NCBI RefSeq assembly: GCF_003002095.1
Contig: NZ_PVZC01000001.1
Coordinates: 248,001 to 312,000 of the forward strand
Direction of reading: 5' to 3'
Length of the DNA: 64,000 nucleotides
DNA from: Allonocardiopsis opalescens
GTDB taxonomy: Bacteria; Actinomycetota; Actinomycetes; Streptosporangiales; Streptosporangiaceae
In this document: positions 51,545-60,054 of the stretch, in pieces
Position numbering within the stretch: position 1 is the stretch's first letter
Layout: each line of letters opens with the position of its first letter
Notes under the pieces: model-generated
Databases searched by the model: none
What the model was told of the DNA's origin: nothing
Seen by the model: only the letters and a program-made list of their open reading frames with translations
Program-made: the position numbers and the translations under genes

Positions 51545-52876
51545 TCAGACCCCCAGCACGGCCCTGGCCACCAGGAAGTAGATCACCAGCCCGGTCGCGT
51601 CCACCAGCGTGGTGACCAGCGGCGCCGAGATCACCGCGGGGTCCACCCGCAGTTTCTTGGCCAGCAGCGGCATGGTGCCGCCGATCGCCGACGCCCAGCA
51701 GCAGATCGCCACGATGGAGATCGCGACCACCACCGCGATCTCCGCCCCGACCAGCAGCGTCCCGACCAGCAGCCCGACCACGGCCAGCATCGCGCCCAGC
51801 ACCAGCCCCACCCGCGCCTCGCGCCAGATCACCCGGGGCAGGTCGGCCGCCCGCACCTCCCCGACGGCCAGCGCCCGCACCACGGCCGTGGCCGCCTGGG
51901 AGCCGGTGTTGCCGCCGGTGCCGCCGAGCAGCGGGATGAACAGCGCCAGCGCGGTGACCTGCGCCAGCGTCGCCTCGAAGAACTGCAGCACGTTCACCGT
52001 CAGGGTGGCGGCCACGATCAGCAGCAGCAGCCACGGCGCCCGCGCTCGGGCCAGCGCGAACACGGTCGCCCTGATGTAGTGGCCGCTCAGCGGGCTGGCA
52101 CCGGACTGGCGGGCGATGTCCTCGGTGTCGGCCGCCTCGATCAGCTCCACGGCGTCGTCGATGGTGAGCAGGCCGACCAGCCGCTCCTCGCTGTCCACCA
52201 CCGGCAGGCCGAGCAGGTTCGCCTCCTGCATCAGCCGGGCCGCCTCCTCGGCGTCGTCGGTGGCGTGCACGCTGAGCGCGTCGCCGGCCAGCAGCTCCGC
52301 CACCGCCGCCGAGGGCTCGCTGGTGACCAGGGCGCGCAGCGAGACCACCCCGACCAGCCGGCGGCTGTCGGTGACGACCGGCAGCGTGTAGACGGTCTCG
52401 GCGTCGGGTCCGCGCTCGCGGATCACCTCCAGCGCCTCGGCCACCGTCAGCCCGCGCCGCAGCGCCACCGTCTCCGGCGTCATGTACCGGCCGACGGAGC
52501 CCTCCGGGTAGCCCAGCAGCGCGGCCGTCATCCGCCGCTCGCCCGGGCTCAGCCCGGCCAGCACCCTCCGGGCCACCGTGGCGGGCGCCTCGCCGAGCAG
52601 CCTGGCCCGGTCGTCGGGGTCCATCCGCTCCACGACCTCGCGGAAGGCGGAGTCGCGCAGCCCCAGCAGGATCTCCTGCTGGTGGGCCGGGTCCAGCTCC
52701 TCGAAGACCTCCAGCTGGCGGTCCTTGTCCAGCAGCCGGAAGGCGACGGCGGCCCCGGGACTGCCGGTACGGGTCAGCTCGTCGGCGATCAGGTACGGCG
52801 GCCGCTCGGCCAGCCAGGCCCGCATCGCCGGCAGGTCCTCCCGCTCCACGAGTTCCTGCAGCGGCTCGTCCGGCAC
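51545..52876 (-). CDS. mgtE: magnesium transporter MgtE
   Basis: A 443-residue Mg2+ channel. The N-terminal superhelical domain (about 1-125) includes FEELDPAHQQEILLGL. Two CBS domains (about 130-250) begin with GRYMTPETVALRRGLTVAEAL. A five-helix pore follows from about 275, including FIPLLGGTGGNTGSQAATAVVRALA. The cytoplasmic domains sense Mg2+ and gate the pore. The start is GTG 52876 after GGGGGTG. It is convergent with the GDPD gene. Confidence 0.95.
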   Translation of the reverse strand: MPDEPLQELVEREDLPAMRAWLAERPPYLIADELTRTGSPGAAVAFRLLDKDRQLEVFEELDPAHQQEILLGLRDSAFREVVERMDPDDRARLLGEAPATVARRVLAGLSPGERRMTAALLGYPEGSVGRYMTPETVALRRGLTVAEALEVIRERGPDAETVYTLPVVTDSRRLVGVVSLRALVTSEPSAAVAELLAGDALSVHATDDAEEAARLMQEANLLGLPVVDSEERLVGLLTIDDAVELIEAADTEDIARQSGASPLSGHYIRATVFALARARAPWLLLLIVAATLTVNVLQFFEATLAQVTALALFIPLLGGTGGNTGSQAATAVVRALAVGEVRAADLPRVIWREARVGLVLGAMLAVVGLLVGTLLVGAEIAVVVAISIVAICCWASAIGGTMPLLAKKLRVDPAVISAPLVTTLVDATGLVIYFLVARAVLGV

Positions 52877-52977
52877 GGTTCACCCCCTGTCCGTCGCGTG
52901 ATCACACCCCTTCGAGCATGGCGCAGGGGTGCGGGAGCGGCGGGGACGGGGGCCCCGGGCGGCCCGGAGTGTCGCTC

Positions 52978-53991
52978 TCAGGCCGCTTCGATGAGGTACG
53001 CCGGGCTCCACCAGTAGCGGTCCAGCAGCTCGGGCTCGGCCACCTCGAAGCCGGCCGCGCGCAGCTCGGCGGTCCACTCCGGCAGGGACAGCTCGTAGTT
53101 GGTCCGCTCGGCGTCGGCGCCGAAGGGGCCGAGCACCACCGGCAGCACGAAGCCGCGGGCGATCAGCGCGCGGTCGTCGCCGTACTCGGCGATGCCGCGG
53201 GCCAGCCGGGCCAGCAGGCCCGCGAAGTACTCCGGCTCCAGCGGGTCGGCGGGCACGGCGCTGTCGAAGTCCACCACCAGCAGCCGCTCGGTCCTGGGCC
53301 GCAGCCAGGCCAGCAGCTCGCGGCGGTCGGCCGGGGGCAGCGACTGGAGCGCGAAGGTGGACTGGGTGAGCTCCCAGCGCTCGGCGCCGTTCTCGGCGGC
53401 GAAGCGCTGCGCGGTGGTGCCGAAGGAGCGGAACGGCACCCCGCGCCGCGCCAGCTCCGCCTCGGTCGCGGTCCGCATCGCCTCCGACGGCTCCAGCACG
53501 TCGACGCGGCCGACCGGGACCGCGCCGCCCTCGGCGGCGGCGTCCAGCGCGGGCAGCAGCGCCCGGCCGTCGCCGGTGCCGACGTCCAGCAGCCGGGACG
53601 GGCGCAGCCGCCGGTACCGCCCGGCCAGCGCGGCGGTGGCGGCCGCGTACAGCGGCACGTTGCCGCCGCCCCTGATGTAGGCGGCGAAGGCGTCGGGGGA
53701 GGTGTAGACCTCGGCGGGGCCCGCGTCGCGTCGCTCGGCCAGGTGGGCGGCGGCGTGCGGGTACACGGTGTGGCCGGGGGCCAGCCGCGCCGCCCGTGCG
53801 GCGTGGCCGGCCGCGTCCGCGGTGCGCCCGGCGCCGAAGGCCCACAGCGCCAGGTAGAACCAGCCGGCCGCGCCGCGCGCCAGCGGCTCGGCCGCGGCGG
53901 GGCCCGCGCCGGCCAGCCGCGCCTCGTTGAGTCCGGCCAGCTCGGCGCGGTCGGCCGCGTCCAGGGTCTCCGGTGCGTCGTGGGTCGTCAT
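52978..53991 (-). CDS. class I SAM-dependent methyltransferase
   Basis: A 337-residue protein. The SAM-binding motif is LLDVGTGDGRALLPALDAA (about residue 135), followed by VDVLEPSEAMRTATEAEL. The N-terminal 110 residues are helical with a TPR-like look (WFYLALWAFGAGRTADAAGH). The C-terminal third (NYELSLPEWTAELRAAGFEV) is typical of small-molecule methyltransferases. Substrate unknown. ATG 53991. It lies downstream of the adenosine deaminase gene by 182 nt on the same strand. Confidence 0.82.
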   Translation of the reverse strand: MTTHDAPETLDAADRAELAGLNEARLAGAGPAAAEPLARGAAGWFYLALWAFGAGRTADAAGHAARAARLAPGHTVYPHAAAHLAERRDAGPAEVYTSPDAFAAYIRGGGNVPLYAAATAALAGRYRRLRPSRLLDVGTGDGRALLPALDAAAEGGAVPVGRVDVLEPSEAMRTATEAELARRGVPFRSFGTTAQRFAAENGAERWELTQSTFALQSLPPADRRELLAWLRPRTERLLVVDFDSAVPADPLEPEYFAGLLARLARGIAEYGDDRALIARGFVLPVVLGPFGADAERTNYELSLPEWTAELRAAGFEVAEPELLDRYWWSPAYLIEAA

Positions 53992-54173
53992 CGTCGCGCC
54001 TTCCTCGTGGGTGTCGTATCCGGTCCGGGCGGGGGTGGGCCGTGGTGCGGTGCGGGGTGCGTCGTGCGGTGCCACCGACGGGCCTCCGCGTCGGTGCCGT
54101 GGCCGGTCCGGTTCGGCCCGTTCCGTCTGACGCGGGCCGGGGGCCGTGCCGGGTGGGCCGTGCGCCGCCGACG

Positions 54174-55262
54174 TCACGCCTCCGCGGCCTCGTCCGGGGC
54201 GGGCGGGTAGGTCCACGGGGTCGCGGCCACCAACCCGTCGATCTCCGCCAGCAGCCGGGCGCGGGCGGGCTCGGCCATGAACGCGGCCCGCGCGGCGTTG
54301 CGGGCCAGCGCGGCCAGCTCGTCGCGGCCGAGGCCGAGGCTGCGCGCCACCGCCAGGTACTCGCCGGTCAGCGTCGCGCCGAACATGGGCGGGTCGTCGG
54401 TGTTGAGGGTGACCAGCAGGCCGTGGTCGAGCATCCGGCGCACCGGGTGGGCGTCGATCGAGCCGACCTGGCGGGTGCGCACATTGGAGGTGGGGCAGAC
54501 CTCCACCGGCACCCGGTGCTCGGCCAGATGGTCGAGCAGGCGGGGGTCGTGCACGCAGCTGGTGCCGTGGCCGATCCGCTCGGCGCCCAGGTCGTGCAGG
54601 GCGGACCAGATCGTGGCCGGACCCGTCGTCTCGCCCGCGTGCGGCACGCTGTGCAGCCCCGCCTCCCTGGCGAGGGTGAACGCCTCGGTGAACAGGGCCC
54701 GGCCCACGCCCAGCTCCGGGCCGCCCAGGCCCAGGCTGACCAGGCCCTCGGGCCGGTTGCGCAGTGCGAAGACCGCGGTCTCCAGCCCGGCCCGCGGACC
54801 GCGCTCGCCGGGGATGTCGAAGCACCAGGCCAGGTCGACGCCGTGCTCGGCCGCCGCCTCGGCGCGGCCCCTGGCCAGCCCGTCGAGCAGGTCGTCGCCG
54901 TCCAGGCCGTCGCGCAGGTGGGTGTAGGGGGTGACCGTCACCTCCGCGTAGCGGACCTGGTGTGCGGCCAGGTCGCGGGCGAGGCCGGTGACGAGGGTGC
55001 GCACGTCCTCGGCGGAGCGCACCAGCGAGTGCACCGCCTGGTACACCTCGATGAAGTGCGGGAAGTCGCGGAAGCGGAAGAACTCGCGCAGCGCGCCGGT
55101 GTCGGCGGGCACCCCGGCGGCCGGGTGGCGGGCGGCCAGCCGGGCGACGGTGGCGGGCGCGGCGGAGCCGACCAGGTGCAGGTGGAGTTCGGCCTTGGGG
55201 AGTGCGGCGGCGAAGGCGGCGAGGGGGTCGGCGGGCGCGGCGGCGTACGGGCGTGCGGACAT
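54174..55262 (-). CDS. add: adenosine deaminase
   Basis: A 362-residue amidohydrolase that converts adenosine to inosine. Zinc ligands are His27 and His29 in KAELHLHLVGSA, plus HAGETTGP and NTDDPPMFG; HGTSC holds another active-site His. It matches the adenosine/adenine deaminase group; aminodeoxyfutalosine deaminase of the menaquinone route is a possible alternative. ATG 55262. A leaderless-looking 32-codon frame lies upstream in the probable mRNA. Confidence 0.87.
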   Translation of the reverse strand: MSARPYAAAPADPLAAFAAALPKAELHLHLVGSAAPATVARLAARHPAAGVPADTGALREFFRFRDFPHFIEVYQAVHSLVRSAEDVRTLVTGLARDLAAHQVRYAEVTVTPYTHLRDGLDGDDLLDGLARGRAEAAAEHGVDLAWCFDIPGERGPRAGLETAVFALRNRPEGLVSLGLGGPELGVGRALFTEAFTLAREAGLHSVPHAGETTGPATIWSALHDLGAERIGHGTSCVHDPRLLDHLAEHRVPVEVCPTSNVRTRQVGSIDAHPVRRMLDHGLLVTLNTDDPPMFGATLTGEYLAVARSLGLGRDELAALARNAARAAFMAEPARARLLAEIDGLVAATPWTYPPAPDEAAEA

Positions 55263-55341
55263 GGCGGTTCCCTGGGCTGGACGTGGAAGGGGCGGCGGGA
55301 GACCGGGCGGCGCGGGGCGCCGGCCGGTACGGGCCGCTGCT

Positions 55342-55440
55342 TCAGGGCGCGAGGTCGCCGCGCTCGTGGTCCTGGCCGTACAGGGGAAGGGGCGGCACGA
55401 CCCACCAGGCGAGCGCCGAGGTGAGGTCCTTGTGTGCCAT
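55342..55440 (-). CDS. 32-residue small ORF upstream of adenosine deaminase (possible leader peptide)
   Basis: The peptide begins MAHKDLTSALAWWVVPPLPL and ends DHERGDLAP. Just upstream on the minus strand is a plausible promoter: TTGCCG, an 18-nt gap, then TAGCGT, which ends 7 nt before the ATG. This suggests a leaderless message that continues into the deaminase gene 79 nt on. WWVVPPLPLY is striking and may stall ribosomes, but this is inference. Confidence 0.4.
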   Translation of the reverse strand: MAHKDLTSALAWWVVPPLPLYGQDHERGDLAP

Positions 55441-55563
55441 GGACACGACGCTAGCCGGGCGGGGGCCGCGGCGGCAAGCGGGTCGGCGCCCGCTGTGGCG
55501 GACGGCTCCCCGACGTGCGGCCGCACTCGGACGGTACGGCCGGGTGCCGCGGCTCCGGTCCTG

Positions 55564-56460
55564 TCAGGCCCTCCGGAAGGCCGGGGCCGGGGCGGTGTCC
55601 CGCAGCCGCTTGAGGGTGGCGATGTCGGCGGCGTGCGGGCCGGCCGGGCCCGGGGTCTCCACCACGATCGGCACGCCCGCCGAGGCGGGGTGGCGGAACA
55701 GGGTGGCGAAGGGCTCGGCGCCGATGCGGCCGGCGCCGATGTTCTCGTGCCGGTCGCGGCGGCTGCCGCAGTCGTCCTTGGCGTCGTTGGCGTGCACCAG
55801 TCGCAGCCGGCCCGGGCCGACCGCGGCCACCAGTTCGTCCAGCAGGGCGGCCATGCCCCCGGGTGTGCCGATGTCGTGGCCGGCGGCGAAGGCGTGGCAG
55901 GCGTCCAGGCAGACGCCCGCCTTGGGGTGCCGGTCCAGCGCGTCGAGGTAGGGCACCAGTTCGCCGACGCGGGCGCACAGCACCTGGCCCTGCCCGGCCA
56001 TCGGTTCGAGCAGCAGGTCGGGGCCGTCGGGCGGCAGCGCGTCCAGCAGCGGCAGCAGGGTCTCGCGGGTGCGGGCCAGCCCCTCCTCGCGGGTGCCGCC
56101 GACCGCCGATCCGGTGTGCACCACCACGCCGCGGGCGCCGATCGCCGCCCCGCGCGCCAGCGCGTGCGCCAGCGAGGCGCGGGAGCGCTCGCGCAGGTCG
56201 TCGCGGGGCGTGCCCGGGTTCACCAGGTACGGCGCGTGCACGAACACCGGCAGGCCGTCCAGTGCGATGCGGGCCAGCAGCGCGGTGTCCTGGTCGGGGC
56301 GGCCGGGCGAGGCGGCCCAGCCGCGCGGATTGCCCACGAAGACCTGCACGGCCTCGGCGCCGACCTCCTCGGCGTAGGAGAGCCCGGCGCGGGCCAGCCC
56401 GCCGGCCACCGGGACGTGCGCGCCGACCGGGGAGACCGGGGCGGCGGGCTCAGCGGTCAC
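55564..56460 (-). CDS. nfo: deoxyribonuclease IV (AP endonuclease)
   Basis: A 298-residue TIM-barrel endonuclease of the Nfo family, which cuts DNA at abasic sites. Metal-binding segments are GAHVPVAGG, VQVFVGNPRGW, FVHAPYLVN, VVHTGS, LLLEPMAGQG, VCLDACHAFAAGHD, LVHANDAKDDCGSRRDRHEN and PIVVETPG, giving the three-zinc set. GTG 56460 overlaps the end of the polyprenyl synthase gene by 11 nt, so the two are coupled. Confidence 0.93.
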   Translation of the reverse strand: MTAEPAAPVSPVGAHVPVAGGLARAGLSYAEEVGAEAVQVFVGNPRGWAASPGRPDQDTALLARIALDGLPVFVHAPYLVNPGTPRDDLRERSRASLAHALARGAAIGARGVVVHTGSAVGGTREEGLARTRETLLPLLDALPPDGPDLLLEPMAGQGQVLCARVGELVPYLDALDRHPKAGVCLDACHAFAAGHDIGTPGGMAALLDELVAAVGPGRLRLVHANDAKDDCGSRRDRHENIGAGRIGAEPFATLFRHPASAGVPIVVETPGPAGPHAADIATLKRLRDTAPAPAFRRA

Positions 56461-57472
56461 GGGAGACGATGTAGTCGCACAGCTCCTCCAGCGCCTGGCG
56501 GGCCGGGATGGCCGGCAGCAGGGACAGCGCCTGGCGGGCCCGGTCGGCGTAGGCGGTGACGTCGGCCGCTGCCCGCTCCAGGCCCTCGGAGCCGCGCAGC
56601 AGCTCCAGCGCCTCCGCCACCAGGGCGTCGTCGGTCACCGGGCCGGCGGCCAGGATCTCGCGCAGCCGCCGCGGTCCGGGCCCCTCGCCCTGCATCGCGT
56701 ACAGCACCGGGATGGTCAGCACCCCCTGCCGCAGGTCGGTGCCGGGGGTCTTCCCCGACGCCGGGGAGGCGGTCAGGATGTCGATCAGGTCGTCGGAGAT
56801 CTGGAAGGCGATGCCCAGCTGCTCGCCCGTGGTGGCCAGCGCCTGGCAGACCTCCGGCGGGGCGCCGCCGACCACGCCGCCGAGCCGGGCCGCCAGCGCG
56901 AGCAGCGCCGCCGACTTGTCCCGCATCACCTCGATGCAGTGCGCCACCGTGTCGCCCTCGCCGGGGCCGACCGTCTCCAGGATCTGGCCGCGCACCAGCC
57001 GGTTGATGGCCTGCGCCTGCATGCGCATGGTCTCGTCGCCCAGGCCCACCCCGATCTCGGCGGCCCGGGCCAGCAGGAAGTCGCCGACCAGCACGGCGAC
57101 GCTGTTGTTCCACCGCTTGTTGGCGCTGGACACGCCGTGGCGCACCGGCGCCTCGTCCATCACGTCGTCGTGGTAGAGCGAGGCGACGTGCACCAGCTCC
57201 ACCAGCACCCCCGCCTGCACCACCCCCGGCCGGCGCGGGTCGCCGAACTCCGCGCCGAGCAGCACGATCAGCGGGCGCAAGCGCTTGCCGCCGGCGTCGA
57301 TCAGGTGCACGGCCGCCGCCGACAGGAAGGGGTCGTCGGGGTCGGTCAGGCTGCTGCGCAGCTCCCGCTCGACCCTCTCCAGACCCGCGCGCAGCGCGGC
57401 GGTGAGCGCGCCGTCCACCGCCTCGATGCGCGTCAGCGGCGCCTGGCCCCGGTGCGCGGTGGGTATGGGCAT
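56450..57472 (-). CDS. trans-polyprenyl diphosphate synthase
   Basis: A 340-residue all-helical prenyltransferase. The first Asp-rich motif is in ASLYHDDVMDEAPVRHG and the second in QISDDLIDILTAS. GGKRLRPLIVLLGAEF precedes them. The family makes long-chain diphosphates (hepta- to nonaprenyl) for the menaquinone side chain; chain length cannot be read confidently. ATG 57472 follows AGGAGGACGG. Menaquinone would accept electrons from the formate dehydrogenase complex. Confidence 0.92.
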   Translation of the reverse strand: MPIPTAHRGQAPLTRIEAVDGALTAALRAGLERVERELRSSLTDPDDPFLSAAAVHLIDAGGKRLRPLIVLLGAEFGDPRRPGVVQAGVLVELVHVASLYHDDVMDEAPVRHGVSSANKRWNNSVAVLVGDFLLARAAEIGVGLGDETMRMQAQAINRLVRGQILETVGPGEGDTVAHCIEVMRDKSAALLALAARLGGVVGGAPPEVCQALATTGEQLGIAFQISDDLIDILTASPASGKTPGTDLRQGVLTIPVLYAMQGEGPGPRRLREILAAGPVTDDALVAEALELLRGSEGLERAAADVTAYADRARQALSLLPAIPARQALEELCDYIVSRDR

Positions 57473-57598
57473 CCGTCGTCCTCCTCGGGTCCCCCGTGGT
57501 TTTATCCCCCGGTGTTCGTACCACAACAACGCCCGCGCCCCGGCAGTGGTGCCGGGGCGCGGGGACACAGGGGATGAGAACGGGAGATGAGGGAGGGA

Positions 57599-58603
57599 TC
57601 AGCCGTTGTACTGCGCGATGATGCGGGTGAACTCCCAGGGCTGCTGGCCGATGCCGCTGCACGCGCTGGGGTCGCCGGCGCAGGGGCGGTCGCGGTTGAG
57701 CGACCAGAAGGTGAAGCGGCCCAGGCTGTTGGTGCGCACGTAGTTCAGCATGGTCTGGAAGTGCGCCTGGGTGATGGTCTCGCCGACGTCGGTGACGCCG
57801 TTCATCGAGGAGATGCCCATGTGCCGGTATGCCTCGGCCTCGGAGTAGCCGTGCGTGCTCATCAGCTGGTTCTTCAGGCCCTCCATCGCGGTGATGGTCG
57901 CCTGGCCCATGTCGGAGCCGCCGCCGAAGTTGAACGGCATCAGCGTCCAGACGTCGACCTGCGCGTTGAGTTCGGCGCCGCGCCGCACCAGGCGCTGACC
58001 CCACCAGTTCGGGCCGCTGGCGCCGGTGCCCATCGTCACGATGGTCTGGATGCCCGGGTTGCGCTCCTTGACGATGCGCAGCGCGTTGAGCACCCGGTCC
58101 TGCACGGCCTCGTTCTCGAACTCCGACGCCTCGATGTCGATGTCGATCGCGCGCAGGTCGTAGGCGTCGATCACCCGCTGGTAGGCGCCGGCCAGCGCCT
58201 CGGGGGTGGAGCAGAACTCGCCGAGCTTGTTGCCGGCCCAGCCGCCGAAGGACGGGATCACGTCGCCGCCGGCCGCGCGGATCTCGTTGATGCGCTGGGC
58301 GTCGGCGCCGTTCAGCGGGCGGTTGCCGTCCCAGGCGGGGTTGCAGCTGCCGTCGGACAGGATGAAGGCGAGGGTGAACCAGGTGACGCCGGTCTCGGCC
58401 ATGATCTGGGTGGCGTTGGGCGGGCTGCCCCAGCCGTAGTAGAGGTAGGGGGCGGCGGCCTGGCCGGCCAGCGGCACAGGGTCGTCGGCGGCCGGGGCGG
58501 GGTCGGCCGCCGCGGTGCCGGTCAGGGTGGACGCCGAGAGCGCCAGAGCGGCCGTTCCGGCGGCGAGCAGCGCGGCGAGTCTTCGGGTGAGGGGCTTGTT
58601 CAC
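57599..58603 (-). CDS. secreted GH18 chitinase
   Basis: A 334-residue secreted glycosidase. The signal peptide (about 1-33) ends near TAAA-DP. The family-18 motif DxxDxDxE appears as AIDIDIE with Asp154, Asp156 and Glu158 (the acid). PSFGGWAGN is the second conserved strand. No chitin-binding module is seen. GTG 58603 has AGGA upstream. A perfect palindrome lies about 120 nt before the start and probably binds a sugar-responsive repressor. Confidence 0.9.
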   Translation of the reverse strand: MNKPLTRRLAALLAAGTAALALSASTLTGTAAADPAPAADDPVPLAGQAAAPYLYYGWGSPPNATQIMAETGVTWFTLAFILSDGSCNPAWDGNRPLNGADAQRINEIRAAGGDVIPSFGGWAGNKLGEFCSTPEALAGAYQRVIDAYDLRAIDIDIEASEFENEAVQDRVLNALRIVKERNPGIQTIVTMGTGASGPNWWGQRLVRRGAELNAQVDVWTLMPFNFGGGSDMGQATITAMEGLKNQLMSTHGYSEAEAYRHMGISSMNGVTDVGETITQAHFQTMLNYVRTNSLGRFTFWSLNRDRPCAGDPSACSGIGQQPWEFTRIIAQYNG

Positions 58604-58721
58604 GGTCGTTCCTCGGTGTGAGCGGGGACAGCGGAGGACGTCCGGACGCGGCGGTCCGGTGAGCCGCCCGGCGGCGCGCGTGCGGCGGCCGCGCAGGCGG
58701 TGACGAGGTGAACGAATTAAA

Positions 58722-58736
58722 TAGGAAACTTTCCTA
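58722..58736. promoter_or_regulatory. TAGGAAA-C-TTTCCTA palindrome, putative operator of the chitinase gene
   Basis: A perfect 7-bp inverted repeat around one base, in an AT-rich island 119 nt upstream of the chitinase start. Similar GGAAA/TTTCC palindromes precede secreted hydrolase genes in actinomycetes and suit a ROK- or LacI-type sugar regulator. The factor is not identified. Confidence 0.6.
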
Positions 58737-58867
58737 CTGGTTGCCGCAGTGTAATGATCCGGTTTCGCCGCGTCAATGGCGAGCGGCACGGCGGGGCCGC
58801 GCACTCCCTTCACCCGCACCGGTTCGCGCTCCCCGGCCCGGACGCTCCGAGGCGGCGCCACCACCCC

Positions 58868-58984
58868 TTATCCACAGCCGACCGGGGCCGATCCGAAGTT
58901 GTCCACAACCCCGCCCCGCCACCTGGCGCGGCGGCCCGCGAGGCGGAAGAATTGAAGGGAGGGTGGCCCCCTGGGCGGGCGGGG
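58868..58984 (+). repeat. dispersed DnaA-box/G-tail element, copy D
   Basis: TTATCCACA (58868-58876) and TTGTCCACA (58899-58907) are perfect E. coli- and Streptomyces-type DnaA boxes, 31 nt apart. The tail GGGAGGGTGGCCCCCTGGGC with GGGCGGGG ends at 58984, 77 nt after the second box. The tail matches copy B almost base for base. It points toward the 3' end of the gene at 59114. Confidence 0.75.
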
Positions 58985-59113
58985 CATCAACTCCCGACTT
59001 CTCCGGCCCTGGTCCGAGCCCTCCCCCCGCCACCCCCAGCCCCCGCCATGTCGGTGGACCGCGCGCCCGGCCGGTGGGCGGGGCGGCGGCGTGGCGGCCG
59101 AGGGGCTGGTGCC

Positions 59114-59938
59114 TCAGCCCTCGGTGGAGCCGCGGTCAGCGCCGCTGGTCAGCGCGGCCGCGATCCGCTCGCGCTGACGGTCGGGCCCGTGCCGCACCAG
59201 CTCAGGCACCGCACGGTTCCAGCCGCGGCCCGCCTCCACCAGGGCGCCGCGGATCCAGCCGTCGATCCGGCGCCGGAAGAACGGCAGCAGCGCCCAGGCC
59301 AGCGGCCGCACCCAGGACCGGCCGCGCAGCCGCACCGTGATCTCCACCCGCCAGGTGCCGGCCGCGCCAGGCGCGACCGACACCGCCGCGTCGGCCCGGC
59401 CGAGCCGGTGGACCGCCGAGGCGGTGACCGGCGCCGACGGACCCCGCGGCAGCCCCAGCGCCCGCCCGGCCGCCTGCGCCCACCAGCCGTCCAGGTCCGC
59501 ATCGGCGCGGAAGGCGACGTTCGACAGCCGCCCGGCCGGACCCGCCGCGCCGGTGGCGCCGAAGCGCCCCTGGAGCCTCAGGCTGCTGGGCCGGGCCACC
59601 GAGCGCAGCGCGAGCGTGGCGGCCAGCTCGTCGGTGGCCGAACTCTGCCGCAGCCGGACCGTGCTCTCCCGCCCCCGGTCCCAGGCCACCACCTCCACCT
59701 CGGCGCTGGCCGGGACCGCGCCCTCGGGCGCCTGCTCGGGCGGCAGCAGGTACCGGGCGCCCGGCGCGATGTGCCGGCCCGCGACCAGCCGCACGCCGCT
59801 GTCGGAGCCGTCGGGGGCGAGCAGCGCGCCATCACGGAACCGCAGGTCCTCGACGGTCTCGAAGACCACGGCGACGGCCCGCTCGAACCACGCCCGGGGC
59901 AGTTCGGCCAGCTCGGCCCGGTACCGGAGGACGGCCAC
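59114..59938 (-). CDS. hypothetical protein
   Basis: A 274-residue protein I do not recognise. It has no signal peptide or membrane helix. Two alternating beta-rich halves (VAVLRYRAELAELPRAWFER and GTWRVEITVRLRGRSWVRP) with a C-terminal amphipathic helix region could be a START-like lipid-binding fold, but no motif is decisive. GTG 59938 gives a reasonable N-terminus, without a good ribosome site; starts up to 60010 are possible. It follows lutC on the same strand. Confidence 0.55.
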   Translation of the reverse strand: MAVLRYRAELAELPRAWFERAVAVVFETVEDLRFRDGALLAPDGSDSGVRLVAGRHIAPGARYLLPPEQAPEGAVPASAEVEVVAWDRGRESTVRLRQSSATDELAATLALRSVARPSSLRLQGRFGATGAAGPAGRLSNVAFRADADLDGWWAQAAGRALGLPRGPSAPVTASAVHRLGRADAAVSVAPGAAGTWRVEITVRLRGRSWVRPLAWALLPFFRRRIDGWIRGALVEAGRGWNRAVPELVRHGPDRQRERIAAALTSGADRGSTEG

Positions 59939-60054
59939 GCCGCCGCTACCGGGCGAGCGACGGGCCGCCCCGCCGGTGGTCTCGGTACGGGGGAGGCGGC
60001 GCGGCGGCAAGCGGGGCCGCGCCCGCCCGCGAGGCGTCCGTGGCGCTCATCGGC

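Larger units (their letters stand above)
58604..59113. other. 510-nt intergenic region upstream of the chitinase gene
   Basis: Holds the chitinase promoter region with the palindrome at 58722-58736 and copy D of the dispersed element (58868-58984). I see no gene in it. Confidence 0.6.

Noticed and set aside
58868-58984. Two perfect DnaA boxes as a replication origin
   Set aside because: Only two boxes, no dnaA, dnaN, gyrB or AT-rich unwinding region nearby, and the same plan occurs at three other places.
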